Origin: Candidatus Omnitrophota bacterium
Lineage (GTDB): Bacteria; Omnitrophota; Gorgyraeia; Zapsychrales; Zapsychraceae
Length of the DNA: 23,810 nt
NCBI GenBank assembly: GCA_018062515.1
Contig: JAGOSC010000038.1
Span: forward strand, 1-23,810
Direction of reading: 5' to 3'
Shown: piece after piece, positions 7,940-15,132 of the stretch
Position numbering within the stretch: the first letter of the stretch is position 1
Layout: the number at the start of each line of letters is the position of its first letter
Program-made: the position numbers and the translations under genes
Notes under the pieces: generated by a model
The model's database searches: none
The model's input: the letters and a program-made list of their open reading frames with translations, nothing else
Told to the model about the DNA's origin: nothing

Positions 7940-7964
7940 CAAATTTTGGAAAATAGTACATACT
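7936..7964 (+). promoter_or_regulatory. Consensus-like promoter upstream of csp
   Basis: A perfect -35 TTGACA (7936-7941) overlaps the helicase stop codon. A 17-base spacer leads to a -10-like CATACT (7959-7964). Transcription would start near 7971 and meet the terminator at 8003-8040 before reaching csp at 8093. Confidence 0.6.
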
Positions 7965-7966
7965 TT

Positions 7967-7989
7967 CCTCTAAGTAGTGATGTTAGAGG
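7967..7989. repeat. Palindrome at the expected transcription start
   Basis: CCTCTAA (7967-7973) and TTAGAGG (7983-7989) form a perfect 7-bp inverted repeat with a 9-base centre. It overlaps the predicted start site, so it could be an operator or, on a transcript from further upstream, an RNA hairpin. A second TTAGAG copy lies at 8012-8017 inside the downstream terminator. Confidence 0.5.
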
Positions 7990-8002
7990 AAATAAGATCT
8001 AG

Positions 8003-8040
8003 ACCGTAAGGTTAGAGAACATTGACCTTGCGGTTTTTTT
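8003..8040 (+). terminator. Intrinsic terminator between helicase and csp (possible csp attenuator)
   Basis: ACCGTAAGGT (8003-8012) pairs with ACCTTGCGGT (8025-8034) in a 10-bp stem with one G-U pair, followed directly by seven T (8034-8040). It can end the helicase transcript. Because a good promoter lies upstream of it and csp lies downstream, it may also act as an attenuator or end a transcript of about 70 bases. Confidence 0.8.
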
Positions 8041-8092
8041 ATATCCGAAAATGTCGCTATATATATTAATTATTCAAGGAGGATATAGTTAA

Positions 8093-8293
8093 ATGGCTAG
8101 AGGTACAGTAAAGTGGTTCAGCAATCAAAAAGGTTTTGGTTTTATCGCACAGGAATCAGGCAAAGATGTTTTCGTACATCACAGCGACATTCAAGGTGAA
8201 GGTTTCAAAACTCTTGAAGAAGGTCAAGCGGTTGAATTCGAGATTGCAAACGGCCCAAAAGGTGAACAAGCTAAATCTGTTGTCAAATTGTAA
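8093..8293 (+). CDS. csp: Cold-shock protein (CspA family)
   Basis: 66 residues forming a single cold-shock domain. RNP1 KGFGFI (residues 13-18) and RNP2 VFVHHSDI (residues 26-33) are intact, after the family's start GTVKWFSNQKGFGF and before the end EGQAVEFEIANGPKGEQAKSV. It binds single-stranded nucleic acid and melts RNA secondary structure; E. coli relatives also act as transcription antiterminators. The ribosome-binding site is very strong (AAGGAGG at 8076-8082), consistent with high expression. The leader contains a terminator at 8003-8040, and a strong terminator follows at 8337-8378. Which paralogue (CspA, C, D, E or G type) cannot be told from sequence. Confidence 0.97.
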   Translation: MARGTVKWFSNQKGFGFIAQESGKDVFVHHSDIQGEGFKTLEEGQAVEFEIANGPKGEQAKSVVKL

Positions 8294-8336
8294 TCAATCA
8301 ATTTAGATATTATAGATTATAAATCTTGTTAAAATT

Positions 8337-8378
8337 AAACCCGTTTTTCTTATATTTTTAAGAAAAACGGGTTTTTTT
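8337..8378 (+). terminator. Intrinsic terminator of csp
   Basis: A near-perfect stem of about 15-16 bp (AAACCCGTTTTTCTTA pairing with TAAGAAAAACGGGTTT) with a short T-rich loop, followed by a T-run ending at 8378. It lies 43 bases after the csp stop. Confidence 0.93.
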
Positions 8379-8623
8379 GTTCATTTTTCCTATTGTTTAC
8401 ATAAGCGTCACACACTGCTCACATGTGCGGGTTATTATTAATTGTGGAATTTAAAGAAGCCTATTTAGACCCTACCATAAAATCACCCCTCTACCCCCGC
8501 AATATACCCTTCCAAAAAACTTGCCTTCTGAATAGATATACAGTACGCTTAAGGAAGTGCTGTATGTCTATTAAACTAGTAACTTTGGGAAAATTCTTCA
8601 GACATATGGATGGAAAGCATGAT
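8379..8623 (+). other. Non-coding stretch before the polyP cassette
   Basis: Between the csp terminator and the ppx promoter I see no credible gene. A 75-codon open frame (8423-8650) has no ribosome-binding site, no recognisable domain and overlaps the ppx promoter. The stretch includes a pyrimidine-rich run (about 8474-8515) and the hairpin at 8531-8572. It could hold a small RNA or decayed sequence. Confidence 0.4.
8531..8572 (+). other. 16-bp RNA hairpin with two G-U pairs
   Basis: 8531-8546 (AATAGATATACAGTAC) pairs along its whole length with 8557-8572 (GTGCTGTATGTCTATT), leaving a 10-base loop GCTTAAGGAA. The only two non-Watson-Crick positions are U-G when the plus strand is transcribed; on the minus-strand RNA they would be A-C mismatches. 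This favours a structured plus-strand RNA. No T-run follows. Confidence 0.55.
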
Positions 8624-8651
8624 TTGAGTTTAAAAGGAAATATAGTATAAT
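8624..8651 (+). promoter_or_regulatory. Predicted promoter of the ppx-ppk1 cassette
   Basis: TTGAGT (8624-8629), 16-base spacer, perfect TATAAT (8646-8651). Transcription would start near 8658, about 20 bases before the ppx ATG, giving a short leader containing the GGCGGAG ribosome-binding site. Confidence 0.6.
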
Positions 8652-8677
8652 GTCATCCTTATGAAGGGCGGAGAAAT

Positions 8678-10210
8678 ATGAGAGCAGCGGTTATTGATAT
8701 AGGGTCGAATTCCACCAAACTGGTTATAGGGGAAGATGTCGGCCAAGAAATTAAGATTTTAGAAACATTGAAAAATATCAATGCGATCGGAAAAAGCACC
8801 TTTTATAAGGGAAAGATTTCCCAGGATATTTTTTACGATGTGATTAGTGTTCTAAACAAATATAAAGGTGTCATCGCTCAGTATCAGATAGAGAAGGTCA
8901 AAGTCATTGCCACGACGGCCGTTCGCGAAGCCCTTAATAAAGATATTTTCCTCGATACAATCAAACGGATGACCGGTTATGAGATTGAAGTCCTCAATGT
9001 GGGGGATGTGGTTTATTATATTGACGCATTTTTATCCTATAAATTAGGGAAGACGTATCCCATCAATGACAAAAATCTTCTGATTGTGGAACTCGGGGCG
9101 GGTTCTTTAGACATTTCGGTTTTGGAAAAAGGTTTTGCCGTAGCTAGTTTCGGCATGCCTTTGGGGACTTTGCGTTTAACCCAATTTAGAAATCAGATTG
9201 AAGGAACGAAGAAAGAAATTTATCAGGCCCTCGAGGAGTATGTCGAGAATGAGATTATTAATACCAAACGTTCATTTCCGGATATTAAGATCGACGATAT
9301 TATTTTGATCGATGAAAGTTATTCATCGGCGCTGCATAAAATTCTTCCCAATAAAACCCGTCAGACCAATTTTTTTCAATTCAAATTCCGTGAATCTAAT
9401 CAACTGATTTCTAGAATACAGGGAAAAAACCTCGACGATCTATCCGATTTTTATAATATTCCGATTGAATTAGCCGATTCAATCGACGGGTACGCGATCA
9501 TTCTTAACAAATTATTTAAATTACTGAAGAAGAGGACTATCAATATTTTGGAAACGTCCTTGTCCGAAGCGCTTTTGGCTAACATCATTTTTAGGATGGA
9601 ATTGGCCCAGAAATACAATAAAGAAAATCAACTGGTTTCCATTGCTAAGTTTTTGTGTCATAAATTTGATCTGGATATCAAACATGCCAAACATGTTGTC
9701 CAGCTTTCCGAGGAATTATTCAAACAGTTTCAATCATCCATGGGTTTGGAAGATAAAGACTTGCTCTATTTAAATTTGGCGGCGTATCTGCACAATATTG
9801 GTCTTTTTATCAATAATCGATCGTCGCATAAACACACCGAATACATCATCAATTCGTTGAGCCTTTTCCGTTTGACGTCGGATGAAATACGCTGTATTGC
9901 CTGCATCGCCCGGTATCACCGTAAAGCAGCACCACAGGATTCACATTATTATTATCAGAATTTGACATCCAATGAACAGATACTCGTTCAAAAGTTGGCG
10001 TCTTTATTGAGAATTGCTAATGCGCTGGACGCGTCGCATAAACAGAAAGTTAAGAAGATTGACGTCGAATTTGTTAAACCGGGCGAAATCAATTTGATCG
10101 TCACGGCTCAAGATAGTATGGCGTTGGAAAAAACATCTTTTTTGGAACGAAAGAAATTTTTTGAAGAAATTTCCGGTAATAAATTAACCTTAAAAATACA
10201 ATCGAAATAA
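8678..10210 (+). CDS. ppx: Exopolyphosphatase / GppA family (Ppx) with C-terminal HD-like domain
   Basis: 510 residues. An ASKHA-fold phosphatase (about 1-300) starts with AAVIDIGSNSTKLVIG and contains IATTAVREALNK. A helical C-terminal half resembles the HD-like domain of long Ppx proteins (CIARYHRK, LASLLRIANALDASH). The enzyme would release phosphate from the ends of polyP, or convert pppGpp to ppGpp. Two motifs are unusual. The usual glycine-rich DIGGGSTE box reads ELGAGSLD (residues 138-145), and the HD pair reads His372-Asn373, which lacks the metal-binding Asp. E. coli Ppx is also degenerate at the HD pair (from memory). It is the first gene of the cassette, four bases ahead of ppk1, so synthesis and breakdown of polyP are co-expressed. 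Altered activity, such as polyP sensing rather than hydrolysis, is possible. Confidence 0.88.
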   Translation: MRAAVIDIGSNSTKLVIGEDVGQEIKILETLKNINAIGKSTFYKGKISQDIFYDVISVLNKYKGVIAQYQIEKVKVIATTAVREALNKDIFLDTIKRMTGYEIEVLNVGDVVYYIDAFLSYKLGKTYPINDKNLLIVELGAGSLDISVLEKGFAVASFGMPLGTLRLTQFRNQIEGTKKEIYQALEEYVENEIINTKRSFPDIKIDDIILIDESYSSALHKILPNKTRQTNFFQFKFRESNQLISRIQGKNLDDLSDFYNIPIELADSIDGYAIILNKLFKLLKKRTINILETSLSEALLANIIFRMELAQKYNKENQLVSIAKFLCHKFDLDIKHAKHVVQLSEELFKQFQSSMGLEDKDLLYLNLAAYLHNIGLFINNRSSHKHTEYIINSLSLFRLTSDEIRCIACIARYHRKAAPQDSHYYYQNLTSNEQILVQKLASLLRIANALDASHKQKVKKIDVEFVKPGEINLIVTAQDSMALEKTSFLERKKFFEEISGNKLTLKIQSK

Positions 10211-10214
10211 AATT

Positions 10215-12245
10215 ATGAAACGAACGAACAGTGACCGAGAAAAATATATTCCCCGAGATTACAGCTGGCTGTTGTTCAATGAACGCGTATTGAATGAAGC
10301 CACGGATTTATCGAATCCTGTCTTAGAAAGGGCAAAGTTTTGCGCGATTTTCGTCAGTAACATGGATGAATTCTTTATGGTTCGTGTCGCTAGTCTGAAG
10401 AATACGATTGAAACACAAATCAATAATGATCCGCGTTATGGTTATACGCCAACGGAATTAATGGGTATGATCCTCGATAAATCACATCAGTTAATTGATA
10501 CTTTGTATGAAATTTACAATGATAAAATTCTCAAAGAATTAGTGAATCATCGGATTTTTATAAAGAATTTGTCGGAGTTGAAAAACGATCAGAAAAAATT
10601 TATCAAGGATTACTTTGAGACGACTTTATTTCCCATTCTTACGCCGATGGCGGTTGACCCCGGGCATCCGTTTCCGGTTCTTCCGTCGAAAACTTTATCA
10701 TTTGCCGTTCATATTGACAAAAAAGGCGAAAACCATTTAGCCATTGTTCCTGTTCCAAAAAATATTCCCAGACTGCTTAAATTGCCTTCGCCGCGCGATG
10801 AATATCATTTTATTCTTTTAGAAGAAGTGATCAGAGAATTTCTTCCCAACCTCTTTAGAGGATTTCCTATTACGGAGTTTACGTTATTTAGGGTTATTCG
10901 TGACAGTGAGATTGAAGGCGATGAGGTATTAACAGCAGATTTATTAAAAATGATCGACGAGCAGGTTAAACAAAGATCATTTGCTAATCCGGTTTATTTG
11001 GAAGTTGAAGGCGATTGTAGTTCCGAGCTGTTAGGCATATTATGCGAGGGTCTTAATTTTCCTTTAAATGAAGTAACTAAAATTAAGGCGAGCCTTGATT
11101 TGACCTTTCTTTTTGAATTGTTTAATCAAGTCGACACCGCCCGCATCACTTACGATACACATATCCCCCGTAAAATAGAATACGACGATATTTTCGAGAA
11201 AATTAAAGAACAAGACATGCTGATTCATATGCCGTATCAGTCTTTTTTCCCGACGGTGGACTTGATTCAATCAGCGGCGCGTGATCCAAAAGTCTTAGCT
11301 ATCAAAATGACTTTGTATCGGACGAATAAAGGATCCGCCATTATCGAAGCTTTAAAGGAAGCCGCGCAGAATGGTAAACAAGTCACAACTTTAGTTGAGA
11401 TAAAAGCACGGTTCGACGAGGAAAATAATATACGTTGGACACGCCAATTGGAAGAATCCGGTTGTCATGTCATTTATGGCCTCCCCGGCCTCAAAGTGCA
11501 TTCTAAAATGACTTTGATCGTCCGTGAAGAAGAAGGAAAGATCCGCCGATACGTTCATTTGTCGACGGGAAATTATAATGAAAAGACGGCGAACACATAT
11601 ACGGATTTGGGATATTTTACCGTCAACGAAGACATTGCCCGCGATGTCTCTGAATTATTCAATGTGATCACCGGTTATTCTCAGCCAACACAATGGCAAG
11701 CTATTGTCACAGCACCGGAAAATTTGCGGGAATACACATTAGCTTTGATCGAGCGGGAAATAAGGTTCCAAGAAAAATATAAAAATGGAAAGATTTTCGC
11801 TAAATTGAATTCTTTGGAAGATCATGTGATCATCGACAAATTGTATCAAGCTTCTCAAGCCGGTGTGAAAATACGGATTGTCGTGCGAGGCATATGCTGT
11901 TTAGTTCCGGGGGTAAAAGACTTGAGTGAAAACATTGAAGTCCGCAGCGTCGTCGGAAGGTTTTTGGAACATACGCGCGCTTTTATTTATAATAATAATG
12001 ACAGCCCTCGGGTATTTATAGGATCTGCGGACTGGATGGCGCGAAATTTTGATAAACGTATCGAAATCATTTTTGAAATTAATAAGGCAGATTTAAAATC
12101 ACATTTGGTGGATGTTATGAATTTAAGCTGGAAAGATAATCAAAAGGCCTGGGAATTAACGCCGAATCAAACGTATCAAAAAATAAAATCCAAAACAGCC
12201 CCATTCAATTTTCAAAATCACTTGATTAAATTATACGGAACATAG
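10215..12245 (+). CDS. ppk1: Polyphosphate kinase PPK1
   Basis: 676 residues, close to E. coli Ppk (688). The N-terminal domain opens with YIPRDYSWLLFNERVLNEA and SNMDEFFMVRVASLKN. The phospholipase-D-like catalytic half contains the autophosphorylated histidine, His429 in LKVHSKMTLIV, then YVHLSTGNYNEKTANTYTDLG. The second essential histidine is His586 in GRFLEHTRAF, just after RGICCLVPGVKDLSENIEV. The enzyme reversibly transfers the gamma-phosphate of ATP to polyP. The start lies four bases after the ppx stop with no clear ribosome-binding site, so it is probably translationally coupled. The CHAD gene starts two bases after its stop. All key residues are present, so activity is expected. 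Confidence 0.97.
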   Translation: MKRTNSDREKYIPRDYSWLLFNERVLNEATDLSNPVLERAKFCAIFVSNMDEFFMVRVASLKNTIETQINNDPRYGYTPTELMGMILDKSHQLIDTLYEIYNDKILKELVNHRIFIKNLSELKNDQKKFIKDYFETTLFPILTPMAVDPGHPFPVLPSKTLSFAVHIDKKGENHLAIVPVPKNIPRLLKLPSPRDEYHFILLEEVIREFLPNLFRGFPITEFTLFRVIRDSEIEGDEVLTADLLKMIDEQVKQRSFANPVYLEVEGDCSSELLGILCEGLNFPLNEVTKIKASLDLTFLFELFNQVDTARITYDTHIPRKIEYDDIFEKIKEQDMLIHMPYQSFFPTVDLIQSAARDPKVLAIKMTLYRTNKGSAIIEALKEAAQNGKQVTTLVEIKARFDEENNIRWTRQLEESGCHVIYGLPGLKVHSKMTLIVREEEGKIRRYVHLSTGNYNEKTANTYTDLGYFTVNEDIARDVSELFNVITGYSQPTQWQAIVTAPENLREYTLALIEREIRFQEKYKNGKIFAKLNSLEDHVIIDKLYQASQAGVKIRIVVRGICCLVPGVKDLSENIEVRSVVGRFLEHTRAFIYNNNDSPRVFIGSADWMARNFDKRIEIIFEINKADLKSHLVDVMNLSWKDNQKAWELTPNQTYQKIKSKTAPFNFQNHLIKLYGT

Positions 12246-12247
12246 TC

Positions 12248-13132
12248 ATGGAAAAAAAAGAGGTTATGGCGGGAATTCGCTCGTGCCTCCAGTCCTTCTC
12301 AAAATATCATCGTCAGGCTAAAACCAAGGGAAGTGAAGCGTCCGTCCATGAACTTCGGACCAATGCCCGACGATTAAGAAATTCTTTAAAGACACATTCC
12401 TTCCTCTTTCAGAAGAAAAAAATAAAAAAAATCGATTGTTCTATAAAAAAACTAGCTGCTCACGCTTCCGAACTCAGAGATCTCGACGTGTTTATTTCAT
12501 TTCTCCTCAATTATAAAAAGAAATTAAAGAAGAAAAATCAGCAGGTATGCTTGAATCAATATATATCATCGATGAAAGAGAAGAGAAAAAAGTATGCCTC
12601 TGTGTTAAAAAGCAAGTTAAAGAATGCTGACGTAATGAATATTATTCAACGTCCGGTCAATAAGCAATTACGACGGGCAAAAGAGATGGACGCAAAGCAT
12701 TTAATGCCATTTTTCCAAAAAAGAATTCATGAAACAGTAGAACAATTGCTGCAGTACGATTCAATTGTCCATCTTACAAATAAGGACAAAGAAATACACG
12801 AGATGCGGATTAAAGCCAAACATTTACGATACACGCTAGAAGAGATCGGTGATAATTTTGATCATCGTATAAAAAGTTATACGGCGCAGTCCCTCTTTTT
12901 TCACAAAATATTAGGAGAAATTCACGATTATGATGTTTGGATAGCTATGATCGACGAGGATCCCATAAATCAGCAGGACAATAAAGACATGAAGAATATG
13001 CTGAAGTCCTTACAGGATTATTGTCGGCGGAGCCGCCTAAATCGCTATAGGATTTTTGTCCGACGCTGGGATATATTAAGGAAAAATCGATTCTTCGAAA
13101 ACCTCTTGGAATTGGTTTACGCTCATGGATAA
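12248..13132 (+). CDS. CHAD-domain polyphosphate-associated protein
   Basis: 294 residues, very rich in Lys, Arg and His. The conserved-histidine alpha-helical domain is shown by its repeated signatures: VHELRTNARRLRNSL (His34), ELRDLDVF, IHEMRIKAKHLRYTLEE (His184) and LGEIHDYDVW (His226). CHAD proteins bind polyphosphate through basic surfaces and localise to polyP granules in several bacteria; no CYTH (triphosphate tunnel) domain is attached here. Placement directly after ppk1 supports a granule-binding or scaffold role. Its stop is overlapped for 8 bases by the following HD gene. Confidence 0.92.
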   Translation: MEKKEVMAGIRSCLQSFSKYHRQAKTKGSEASVHELRTNARRLRNSLKTHSFLFQKKKIKKIDCSIKKLAAHASELRDLDVFISFLLNYKKKLKKKNQQVCLNQYISSMKEKRKKYASVLKSKLKNADVMNIIQRPVNKQLRRAKEMDAKHLMPFFQKRIHETVEQLLQYDSIVHLTNKDKEIHEMRIKAKHLRYTLEEIGDNFDHRIKSYTAQSLFFHKILGEIHDYDVWIAMIDEDPINQQDNKDMKNMLKSLQDYCRRSRLNRYRIFVRRWDILRKNRFFENLLELVYAHG

Positions 13133-13739
13133 GAATAATAAAGATCAAGTTGTCATTAAGGAAGTCCTTACTTTAGCCCGTTCCTGTCATTATGAACAAG
13201 AACATTCGCATCAGGTAACACGTCTGGCTTTAAAATTATATGATGAACTAAAAACGCTGCATGGTTTAAAAAAGAATGACAGGCTTTTGTTGCAGTCGGC
13301 GTCGCTTTTGCACGATATTGGCTGGATAAAGGGGAGAAAACGTCATCATAAAACCTCGCGGGACATTATTATTAAATCATCTAAATTGTCTTTTAACAAT
13401 GATGAACGATTGGTTGTTGCTTTAATTGCCCGTTATCACCGTCGATCTTTACCAAAAAATTCTCATAAATATTATTCTAATCTGGGCTTAGACAAAAAAG
13501 AAAAATTAAAGAAAATGGCTGGTATGTTAAGAATGGCGGATGGGCTTGACCGTTCTCATTTAAGTTCGGTGAAGAATTTAACGTGCACACAAAAAGGTAA
13601 AGAAATCGTGATACACATTGAGTCGGATGATTTTAAAGTCCAAGATAAAGAAACAGCTTTGCAAAAAAGTGATTTATTTCGCGATGTATTTCAAAAAAAC
13701 ATTAAAATAGTCTGGAATAAAAATAAGAAACAGGAATGA
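13125..13739 (+). CDS. Stand-alone HD-domain protein related to the Ppx C-terminal domain
   Basis: 204 residues. The HD pattern is intact: His29 in HSHQVTRLAL, His63-Asp64 in SLLHDIGWI, His75 in RHHKTSRDI, then LIARYHRRSLPKNSHKYYSN and LRMADGLDRSH. These last segments closely parallel the C-terminal half of the Ppx at 8678-10210 (IARYHRKAAPQDSHYYYQN, LRIANALDASH), so the two look like paralogues. Here the metal-binding Asp is present, whereas in Ppx it is Asn. The protein is probably a metal-dependent phosphohydrolase acting on a phosphorylated nucleotide or polyP-related substrate; the substrate is unknown. It overlaps the CHAD gene by 8 bases and its stop overlaps a potential ATG of the ROK gene. 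Confidence 0.85.
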   Translation: MDKNNKDQVVIKEVLTLARSCHYEQEHSHQVTRLALKLYDELKTLHGLKKNDRLLLQSASLLHDIGWIKGRKRHHKTSRDIIIKSSKLSFNNDERLVVALIARYHRRSLPKNSHKYYSNLGLDKKEKLKKMAGMLRMADGLDRSHLSSVKNLTCTQKGKEIVIHIESDDFKVQDKETALQKSDLFRDVFQKNIKIVWNKNKKQE

Positions 13740-13744
13740 CGGGA

Positions 13745-15106
13745 ATGGATACAAACAAAAAAATTTATTGCGGTGTGGATATCGGCGGAACAAAGATATT
13801 GGCCGCTCTCATCGACGGAACAGGCAAGATTCTCGCCCGGAAAAAATGTGCTACTTTGCAAAAGGTTTCTGCTCAGAGAATTTATACTCAACTTGCAGCG
13901 CATTTACAGGCATTTTTTAAAGAACAAAAATTAGACGTGAATCAACTTCAGGGAATTTGTTTGGGTGTTCCAGGGATTGTGCGTCCCAATCAAACGGACA
14001 TTTTACGTACACCGAACATTAATCTGGCGAATTTTCCTTTGGCACAGCGTTTGTCACGATTGTTCGGCGTAAGGGTTATTTTGGGAAACGATGTCAATTT
14101 AGGTTTACTCGGCGAGAAATGGTTAGGCGCGGCGAAGGCAGTCAATAATGTGATTGGAATTTTTCCCGGGACCGGTGTGGGTGGGGCTATCATCGTCGAT
14201 GGAAAACTTTTATACGGCACTCAAGGGATTGCTGGCGAATTAGGGCACGTTATTATCGACCAGAATAGCGCCAGAGAGAGCGCTGGTCTTCAGGGAACAT
14301 GGGAAGCCTTGATGAGCCGTCGAGCCGTTGAGAGAGAAATCCGTGAAAGAATCGAGGCCGGTCAAAAAAGTTTAATCACGAAAATTCAAGGGAATGACTT
14401 AACACAAATTAAAAGCCGTGTTCTCGCCCAAGCCTTAGCCAAAAAGGATCCGTTAACAGTCGGCGTCATCAATGAAATGTGCCGCACGCTGGGCAATGCC
14501 TGTATCTCTATGCAGCATATTTTGAACCCTGAGATGATTGTTTTGGGCGGAGGCTTGATGGAGGCGTGCGGAACATATATTCTGCCTCGTATCCGGCGAC
14601 AATCGAATACGAATCCATTTTTGGCGGGCATAGACCATTGCCAAATTGTTTTATCTCAATTGGGTGATGACGCTGTTATTCTCGGTGCGGTCGCTCTTTT
14701 GAAAAAAGATTTAAAATCGAAACAAACTCTTAAAAGTAAGAAATATCCGTTGGTTACGCTTCAGCGTGGAAATAAAGTCCACATCGACGACATGACGATA
14801 GACAAATCTTTTTATATCCGGGCAGATGGCAAGATTAAAGAGTTGAATGGAAACACGGATTTTAAGATATTTAGTCATAAAAATATGATCGACGCGCAGA
14901 TTATCCGTCGATTTTGCAGGAAAAAAACCGACGTTTTGATCATCGCAAAAAAAGACCGCGCCATTCGTTTAACCAAAGATGGCCGGGAATATATGAATCA
15001 ACACGCCATTGATTGTAAAATACTGTCCATTCGTGAAGCGATCAAGGCGTATACAACTCAAACGAAGCGTAAAGCCCTGTTTGTTTCTCAAAAATTATCT
15101 GTTTAA
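13745..15106 (+). CDS. ROK-family sugar kinase fused to a C-terminal Mth938-like domain
   Basis: 453 residues. The ROK kinase part (about 6-325) shows the phosphate-binding YCGVDIGGTKILAALIDGTG, GVPGIV, GNDVNLGLLGE (catalytic Asp116), FPGTGVGGAIIVDG, GELGH and LGGGLMEA. The usual zinc-binding Cys cluster after GELGH is replaced by SAGLQGTWEAL with no cysteine. A linker with LKSKQTLKSKK leads into an extra domain (about 337-453). Its pattern of VHIDDMTIDKSFYIRADGK, DVLIIAKKD, DGREYMNQHAIDCKILSI and EAIKAYT fits the Mth938/DUF498 fold. The kinase would phosphorylate glucose or a related sugar; polyphosphate glucokinases also belong to ROK, and the operon makes polyP a plausible donor, though this is inference. 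I chose the ATG at 13745 (AGGA 9 bases upstream); the in-frame ATG at 13736 overlaps the HD stop but has the AGGA directly against it. Confidence 0.85.
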   Translation: MDTNKKIYCGVDIGGTKILAALIDGTGKILARKKCATLQKVSAQRIYTQLAAHLQAFFKEQKLDVNQLQGICLGVPGIVRPNQTDILRTPNINLANFPLAQRLSRLFGVRVILGNDVNLGLLGEKWLGAAKAVNNVIGIFPGTGVGGAIIVDGKLLYGTQGIAGELGHVIIDQNSARESAGLQGTWEALMSRRAVEREIRERIEAGQKSLITKIQGNDLTQIKSRVLAQALAKKDPLTVGVINEMCRTLGNACISMQHILNPEMIVLGGGLMEACGTYILPRIRRQSNTNPFLAGIDHCQIVLSQLGDDAVILGAVALLKKDLKSKQTLKSKKYPLVTLQRGNKVHIDDMTIDKSFYIRADGKIKELNGNTDFKIFSHKNMIDAQIIRRFCRKKTDVLIIAKKDRAIRLTKDGREYMNQHAIDCKILSIREAIKAYTTQTKRKALFVSQKLSV

Positions 15107-15132
15107 TCAATTCAAATTGAATAAAGGATTTT

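Noticed and set aside
8423..8650. 75-codon open frame between csp and ppx
   Set aside because: No ribosome-binding site, no recognisable motif, contains the G-U hairpin and overlaps the ppx promoter; composition looks non-coding.
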